From contig NW_014577105.1 of the NCBI RefSeq assembly GCF_000485595.1, positions 50,516-92,984 of the forward strand: 42,469 nt of DNA, read 5' to 3'. A model generated the notes under the pieces. That model searched no databases. It was not told the DNA's origin and saw nothing but the letters and a program-made list of their open reading frames with translations. The position numbers and the translations under genes are program-made. Shown here piece after piece: positions 37,142 through 42,469 of the stretch. Origin of the DNA: Priapulus caudatus. Its lineage: Eukaryota; Priapulida; Priapulimorpha; Priapulimorphida; Priapulidae. Each line of letters begins with the position of its first letter. Position 1 is the stretch's first letter.

Positions 37142-37315
37142 CATAGATGATTTTATCGTTACGTATAATGTTCTGGCGTTTATGAGAATTTTTCTAAGAC
37201 ATTGTATAGGAAAAGCGTCATCATAAAATGGTTGCACAATACGAGTTTTTTGATTGATAGGTATTTCAAACTCGTGCATTGAAGTACGACGAAGCATGAA
37301 ACTTGACATGATATG
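37142..37315 (-). CDS. Candidate internal exon of an unknown gene
   Basis: On the minus strand, an acceptor (TTAATATTTTCAG) is followed by a 174-base open segment, exactly 58 codons, ending at GTAGGT. The translation has globular-protein composition, for example FEIPINQKTRIVQPFYDD and FPIQCLRKILINARTLYVTI. An alternative donor lies four bases further on. I find no partner exon; it lies downstream of the GYQTPIGQQ gene on the same strand but that gene ends first. The family is unrecognised. Confidence 0.35.
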
Positions 37316-37573
37316 CTGAAAATATTAATATGTGACGCATGCACATTGCCGTAGACGTGGTTGTGGTTACATGTGCTAGTTTTAAATGCCTGAGATTTTC
37401 AACTTTCTAATAATAAAGATGATTATTGATAGAACCGGTTAACCAATACGACTAGTGTGTAATGATTATAATTTTCATTTGAGACGGACATACGTATTAA
37501 CTCAAATATCAGCCTAACATATTTTGATGCGAATATAATCTACTCTATACCCTCCCCGCGTATGTGTACATAT

Positions 37574-37607
37574 CAAGAGCGTATTAAGTATACTTAATAC
37601 GCTCTTG
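37574..37607. repeat. 34-bp perfect palindrome, CAAGAGC type
   Basis: Arms CAAGAGCGTATTAAGTA and its exact complement. It is flanked by TACATAT on both sides (37567-37573 and 37608-37614), a perfect 7-base direct repeat consistent with insertion. Confidence 0.88.
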
Positions 37608-37627
37608 TACATATGCACATATATGTA

Positions 37628-37649
37628 CACACACACACACACACACACA

Positions 37650-37691
<42 letters not shown>

Positions 37692-37865
37692 ACACACACA
37701 CACTCGCGCGCGCGCAAGCACGCACAGCACGCACGCACGGACGCCGCCACACACAGCGGCCGCCCGCCGCCCGCACGCTCGCACGCACGCACGCACGCAC
37801 GCACGCCACACCACGCACGCCGCACGCACGCACACACACACATTATATATATATATATATATACC
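37628..37865. repeat. Compound (CA)n, (GCAC)n and (AT)n microsatellite
   Basis: (CA)n passes into GC-rich CGCA tetranucleotides and then a short (AT)n. ORFs over it on both strands are artefacts. Confidence 0.95.
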
Positions 37866-38459
37866 CTCTTAACTATTTATTCCTTACGCGTATAAAAACA
37901 CGAGTACTCTGTTGCAAAATATTTGGAATAGTATATGTTTAGCTACCAAGGGCACTCACTTTAAAAATGTGTCTGTAGAATAGTTGTCATTGACCACCCA
38001 AAAATTGACGAAATATAATATTACTATCACTGCCGCCAACGTTATGCGATGACAACTTTCATCACACCGATTTCTGCAAAAATTTTACAGCAGGTTTCTA
38101 CTTCACAAATTGAGCATCAGTGTCAATTTTAGCTCGGTGATGTGCATTATTATCATTAATTCCGATGATGTCGACAACGTCAATACTGTATTGTACAGCA
38201 GCATTGTCGTCGCACTACAAGACAGTGCTTTTGAGTTAAGCCGTTGGTTGGCTAGTCAGTTGCATAGACAGCTCTTTCACATTCTCCAGTGCATGGCTTA
38301 ATGTGACCCTAACCGAATCAAGGGTAGTTAGAATAATTGCAATTCACATTGGAAGGAGATCGCTACTTCGTTCTGTGTATAACAAGAAATTACTGCCATT
38401 ACCACTTTAGAGTACCCTGTTGCTGCTAGTGGCTGGCCATTTGCTATATTTTGCACCAG
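37866..38459. other. Intergenic, downstream of the GYQTPIGQQ gene
   Basis: No supported gene. A 63-codon plus-strand ORF (38110-38301) has no splice or initiation support and overlaps what would be the 3' flank of the minus-strand gene. Confidence 0.4.
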
Positions 38460-38523
38460 CTAACCTGTGTGGCAACACCCGTGTGATGTGTGGCCGTGTA
38501 CGGTACTCTGCGTATGTGCACCA

Positions 38524-39187
38524 TTAGGAGATGTATGTGTAGCATATAGTGAGGGTGGTTGATAGCTCTGTTGACCTATAGGTGTCTGGGAGCCCACGTT
38601 GTCCTATAGGTGTCTGGTAGCCTTGTTGTCCTCTCGGTGTCTGGTAACCCTGTTGACCTATAGGTGTCTGGTAACCTTGTTGTCCTATAGGTGTCTGGTA
38701 GCCCTGGTGTCCTATAGGTGTCTGGTAGCCCTGTTGACCTTGGTAGCCATGTTGTCCTATAGGTGTCTGGCGACCCTGTTGACCTTGGTAGCCATGTTGT
38801 CCTATAGGTGTCTGGTAACCCTGTTGACCTATAGGTGTCTGGTAACCCTGTTGTCCTATAGGTGTCTTGTAGCCCTTTTGACCTTGGTAGCCATGTTGTC
38901 CTATAGGTGTCTGGTAACCCTGTTGACCTACAGGTGTCTGGTAACCCTGTTGACCTTGGTAGCCATGTTGTCCTATAGGTGTCTGGTAACCCTGTTGACC
39001 TATAGGTGTCTGGTAACCCTGTTGACCTTGGTAGCCATTTCCTATAGGTGTCTGGTAACCCTGTTGACCTTGTTGATCTACTCTGGGATCTGGGAAGCTA
39101 GACGGTGATTGCCTGCCTCGAGCATTATACGACGCGCGGTCATAACCACGGCCATCGGGATAAGCAGTTGTTGTCGATAGATCACCA
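38524..39187 (-). CDS. Repetitive Gln/Gly/Tyr-rich protein, GYQTPIGQQ repeats (5' part in gap)
   Basis: Open on the minus strand from the edge of the N gap. It begins with a Tyr/Arg/Ser-rich segment ([20 protein letters not shown]), then shows 14 visible copies of a nonapeptide related to GYQTPIGQQ, alternating with GYQGQQ or GQHGYQGQQ insertions. Residues keep a three-residue phase throughout ([15 protein letters not shown]), so the array looks like a collagen-like G-X-Y sequence with every few triplets replaced by TPI. Near 38588-38596 an extra base shifts the frame, giving a Thr/Leu tail that stops at 38524. In the unshifted frame the repeats would continue to [18 protein letters not shown] and end at TAG 38460-38462. 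The N terminus and any signal peptide are missing. The composition recalls extracellular fibres or adhesives; the family is not recognised. Confidence 0.65.
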
Positions 39188-39969
39188 NNNNNNNNNNNNN
39201 NNNNNNNNNNNNNNNNNNNNNNNNNNNNNNNNNNNNNNNNNNNNNNNNNNNNNNNNNNNNNNNNNNNNNNNNNNNNNNNNNNNNNNNNNNNNNNNNNNNN
39301 NNNNNNNNNNNNNNNNNNNNNNNNNNNNNNNNNNNNNNNNNNNNNNNNNNNNNNNNNNNNNNNNNNNNNNNNNNNNNNNNNNNNNNNNNNNNNNNNNNNN
39401 NNNNNNNNNNNNNNNNNNNNNNNNNNNNNNNNNNNNNNNNNNNNNNNNNNNNNNNNNNNNNNNNNNNNNNNNNNNNNNNNNNNNNNNNNNNNNNNNNNNN
39501 NNNNNNNNNNNNNNNNNNNNNNNNNNNNNNNNNNNNNNNNNNNNNNNNNNNNNNNNNNNNNNNNNNNNNNNNNNNNNNNNNNNNNNNNNNNNNNNNNNNN
39601 NNNNNNNNNNNNNNNNNNNNNNNNNNNNNNNNNNNNNNNNNNNNNNNNNNNNNNNNNNNNNNNNNNNNNNNNNNNNNNNNNNNNNNNNNNNNNNNNNNNN
39701 NNNNNNNNNNNNNNNNNNNNNNNNNNNNNNNNNNNNNNNNNNNNNNNNNNNNNNNNNNNNNNNNNNNNNNNNNNNNNNNNNNNNNNNNNNNNNNNNNNNN
39801 NNNNNNNNNNNNNNNNNNNNNNNNNNNNNNNNNNNNNNNNNNNNNNNNNNNNNNNNNNNNNNNNNNNNNNNNNNNNNNNNNNNNNNNNNNNNNNNNNNNN
39901 NNNNNNNNNNNNNNNNNNNNNNNNNNNNNNNNNNNNNNNNNNNNNNNNNNNNNNNNNNNNNNNNNNNNN
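39188..39969. other. Assembly gap (782 N)
   Basis: Unresolved bases inside the GYQTPIGQQ gene. Any ORF spanning it is artificial. Confidence 1.
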
Positions 39970-39991
39970 TCTCCATTTTGGCAAGTAAATC
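39970..39991 (-). CDS. Possible upstream exon fragment of the GYQTPIGQQ gene
   Basis: On the minus strand, a good acceptor (ACATTGGTTTTACAG) precedes 22 visible bases before the gap. One frame reads FTCQNG, as might begin a Cys-rich extracellular module. Too short to be sure. Confidence 0.25.
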
Positions 39992-40093
39992 CTGTAAAAC
40001 CAATGTTAAGCTGCAGGGGCGCGCCGACACAAGATGGTTATTCTGCCGAGATTAATTTAGTCGGTCTGTCTGTCTGGTCTGGTCTGTCTGTCC

Positions 40094-40235
40094 CCGCCTG
40101 CTGTGTGTGTCGTGTGTGTGTGTGTGGTGTGTGTGTGTGTGTGTGCTGGGTAGGTGTGCTGTGTGTATGTGGGTGTCGTGCGCGTGCTGCCGTGCCGGCG
40201 CCCGCCGTGTGTGTGTGTTGTCGCAGGCTGTCTGG
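40094..40235. repeat. (TG)n-rich low-complexity tract
   Basis: GT- and TGC-rich sequence without coding meaning, located between the gap and the candidate exon at 40284. Confidence 0.8.
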
Positions 40236-40283
40236 CTGCTCTGTCTGTATGTAATGTTTGCGTTTTGGCTTTGCTGTACTGCC

Positions 40284-40417
40284 AGAACTATTCACAGCCC
40301 GTTCATAATGCGACAATCAGCAAGTGCATGTATAAAGTAGATCATGATGAAGCCGATGTGATTGGCATTGACATGATCAACATCGATATTTGCGAGGGTT
40401 TCGTTAGCAGATTAAGG
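40284..40417 (+). CDS. Candidate exon of an unknown extracellular protein
   Basis: A pyrimidine-rich acceptor (TTGCTGTACTGCCAG) leads into an open segment ending at AG/GTAAAC. The translation has two N-glycosylation sequons (NYS, NAT), two Cys and an acidic stretch (VDHDEADVIGIDMINIDICE). No neighbouring exon was found. The short length makes chance possible. Confidence 0.35.
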
Positions 40418-40893
40418 TAAACGCCATGCATACCTAATTCTTTCTGTACGTCTTCCATTCCGAATCCATTTTGGCCAAAACTATCAGCTAAAATGCAGCT
40501 TATCTGAAAATTAAAGAGAAATATGTTTAATGTATTTTACTGTTCGGCCAAAGAAAATGAAACTCTGTCGGTAATGACAAACTATTATACTGTCCCACGT
40601 GTAAGTAGATACAACGTATAATGCGAATAAGTCAAGAACATTCGCCTCTAGAAACGCGGAAAAATAACAATTAGAACTTATTGGACAACGACAACAATAA
40701 CAATGAAAATAAAAACATTGAAACATTAAAAGTAGATATCGCATCGACGACCATAGCTGCGATAAAGATTAGCAGCTATAATTAATTATATTTATAATTA
40801 TATTATTATAATGATTAATAATTACGCAGATGTATAAAAGACGATTGTAGATATTGGTGACGCGGGTGACTTTAACATACATATACATATACA
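40418..40893. other. Intergenic, AT-rich
   Basis: Nothing recognisable up to the left end of the 839-bp element. Confidence 0.5.
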
Positions 40894-41732
40894 TCAAGAG
40901 CTAATAATACCTAGAGTGTACAACGGAAAAACGGGAAAAATAGTGCTTTCAACGGCACATGATTATTCTACTTTGCCTGCGGAGTCTAAAAGAATTCTTA
41001 TGCCGTATTGCATTAAGCAGGAATTCTTTGCTCTCTAAAACAAGGACAACGCTTGCTCAATCGCAGACTCCGTCACAGCTGAGATAGGTGGCTTCCTAAA
41101 CCTCCCCGCCCACATGCTCACACGCCTGGCATCCAGCTTATTCAGCACCTAAGCGCCTCTAAGGTGCGTCGCCGGAGAGTTCGCGTTGTTCCGCCCATAA
41201 TTTTATGATATGATTTTCGGGTGCAGCGTGCAGGTGTGGCTGGAAGTGACTTCGGGAGGCACTCGCCTATGCCCTTATCTCCTATTATTCTTTCCTAGCC
41301 ACGCGCTAATGCCCGTCATGATTGGAGCGCCCAATGTTTTTTTAATTAAAAGGCTCTACAACGGCAGCTAGTAAAGATACCAAATTTGGGCATTTGACAT
41401 CAATTATCAGCGCTCCAAGCGGCGACGCCCGCAAAACGACTAGCCAAAATGCTTAGGGCAGGCGTTATAGTTGCCTGAATAAGCTGGATGCGAGGGCCGT
41501 GTTGAGGCATGGGCGAGGGGAGGTTTAGGAGCCAATATTCTCAGCCTACGGAGTATCGTATTTGACAAGCGGTTGGTCTTGCTTTTAGAGATCGCAAAGA
41601 CTTCTGCGTAATACAATACCAATAAAATTATTCTAGACTTGCAGGCCCAAAGCTAGAATAATGTTGTCGCTAAATATAGCACTATTTCCGTTTTTCCCGT
41701 TGGCACACTCTACGGCTAGTATTAGCTCTTGA
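40894..41732. mobile_element. 839-bp inverted-repeat element with TCAAGAGC ends
   Basis: Left end TCAAGAGCTAATAATACCTA, right end inverted TCAAGAGCTAATACTAGCCG. Complementarity resumes after short gaps to give about 55-base inverted repeats, including AGAGTGT and the AACGG...AAAAACGG...ATAGTGC blocks. TATACA lies directly outside both ends, though the left flank is itself (CATATA)-rich. The interior has no transposase ORF. These are the same ends as the short palindromes at 4461, 35477, 35818 and 37574. Confidence 0.75.
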
Positions 41733-41744
41733 TATACAGAAGAG

Positions 41745-41903
41745 TATACACATACACATACACATTGCACATACACATACACATACACATACACAATACA
41801 CATACACATACACAATTGCCACATACACATACACCTACACCATACACATACACATACACATACAATACACGATTACACATACACATACACATACACATAC
41901 ACC

Positions 41904-41940
<37 letters not shown>

Positions 41941-42003
41941 TACAATAAACACATACACATACACATTACAGCCATCACAGACACATACACAATACAACTA
42001 CAC

Positions 42004-42034
<31 letters not shown>

Positions 42035-42135
42035 TAACAACATACACATACACATACACAAAAGTCATACACATATACATACACATACACATACACAGAC
42101 ACATACACATACACAACACATACACATCACATACA

Positions 42136-42173
<38 letters not shown>

Positions 42174-42270
42174 CATACATATATAGTACAGTATCACATA
42201 TACATATACATACATATACATATACATAACATAATACTATCATAATACATATACATATAGCATATACAAT

Positions 42271-42302
<32 letters not shown>

Positions 42303-42383
42303 AAAATAGTACATTATACATAGATGCATATACATATACATATAGCATATACAATAATATACAATATACATATACATATACAT

Positions 42384-42417
<34 letters not shown>

Positions 42418-42469
42418 ACATATACATATAATATACATATACAGTATACATATACATATACATATACAT
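41745..42469. repeat. Hexamer arrays (CACATA)n then (CATATA)n
   Basis: About 430 bases of CACATA with minor breaks, passing into about 295 bases of CATATA that run off the window. ORFs across it on both strands are artefacts. Confidence 0.95.

Noticed and set aside
38524-40055. Long ORFs across 38524-40055 on both strands
   Set aside because: They run through 782 N bases, so continuity is not evidence.

Overview
This is nuclear DNA from a non-vertebrate animal. Genes are split by GT-AG introns of a few hundred bases, polyadenylation signals are animal-like, and there is a Golgi glycosyltransferase of metazoan type. Microsatellites ((TG)n/(CA)n, tetra- and hexanucleotide arrays) and small inverted-repeat transposons are unusually dense. 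I cannot name the species; a marine invertebrate fits. No bacterial features (operons, CRISPR, IS elements) are present.

Layout: 1-2732 is gene-free flank with a broken (CA)n tract. 2733-6564 (+) is a multi-exon gene for a Cys-containing protein with a Thr-rich linker, an E/K/A coiled coil and a Tyr/Gly/Pro-rich tail; its first exon is not visible. 8768-10731 (-) is a two-exon gene, found by splice-phase matching, for a secreted mucin-like protein: signal peptide, RGKR site, about 37 copies of the octapeptide DPSTTAAT, and a Tyr-rich tail with three imperfect repeats. About 11547-28200 is a direct tandem duplication of a 7.2-kb gene-poor block made of TG arrays, a 69-bp satellite, a hAT-like MITE and a possible SINE. 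The second copy carries a 2.1-kb insertion (with a foldback element inside) and a telomere-like insert. 28400-29250 holds minisatellites and a decayed transposon-associated coding fragment. 29979-33997 (+) is a complete six-exon beta-1,4-galactosyltransferase-family gene whose donor-selecting residue is Ile, which predicts GalNAc transfer. 34000-38450 is intergenic, with inverted-repeat elements, palindromes and one candidate exon. 38460-39991 (-) is a partly sequenced gene (782-N gap) encoding GYQTPIGQQ repeats. 40284-40417 is a candidate exon. 40894-41732 is an 839-bp inverted-repeat element, and the window ends in a 725-bp hexamer array.

Two themes stand out. First, three repetitive, Tyr-rich, apparently extracellular structural-type proteins lie within 40 kb, as expected of an adhesive, tube, cuticle or mineral-matrix secretion locus; the function is inference. 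Each has a frame-breaking lesion inside its repeat array, so allele or assembly quality matters. Second, a dispersed family of 32-61-bp near-perfect palindromes shares the ends TCARGAGY...RCTCYTGA. Several have short target-site-like direct repeats, and the same ends cap the 839-bp element. I regard this palindrome family as the best candidate for something undescribed.
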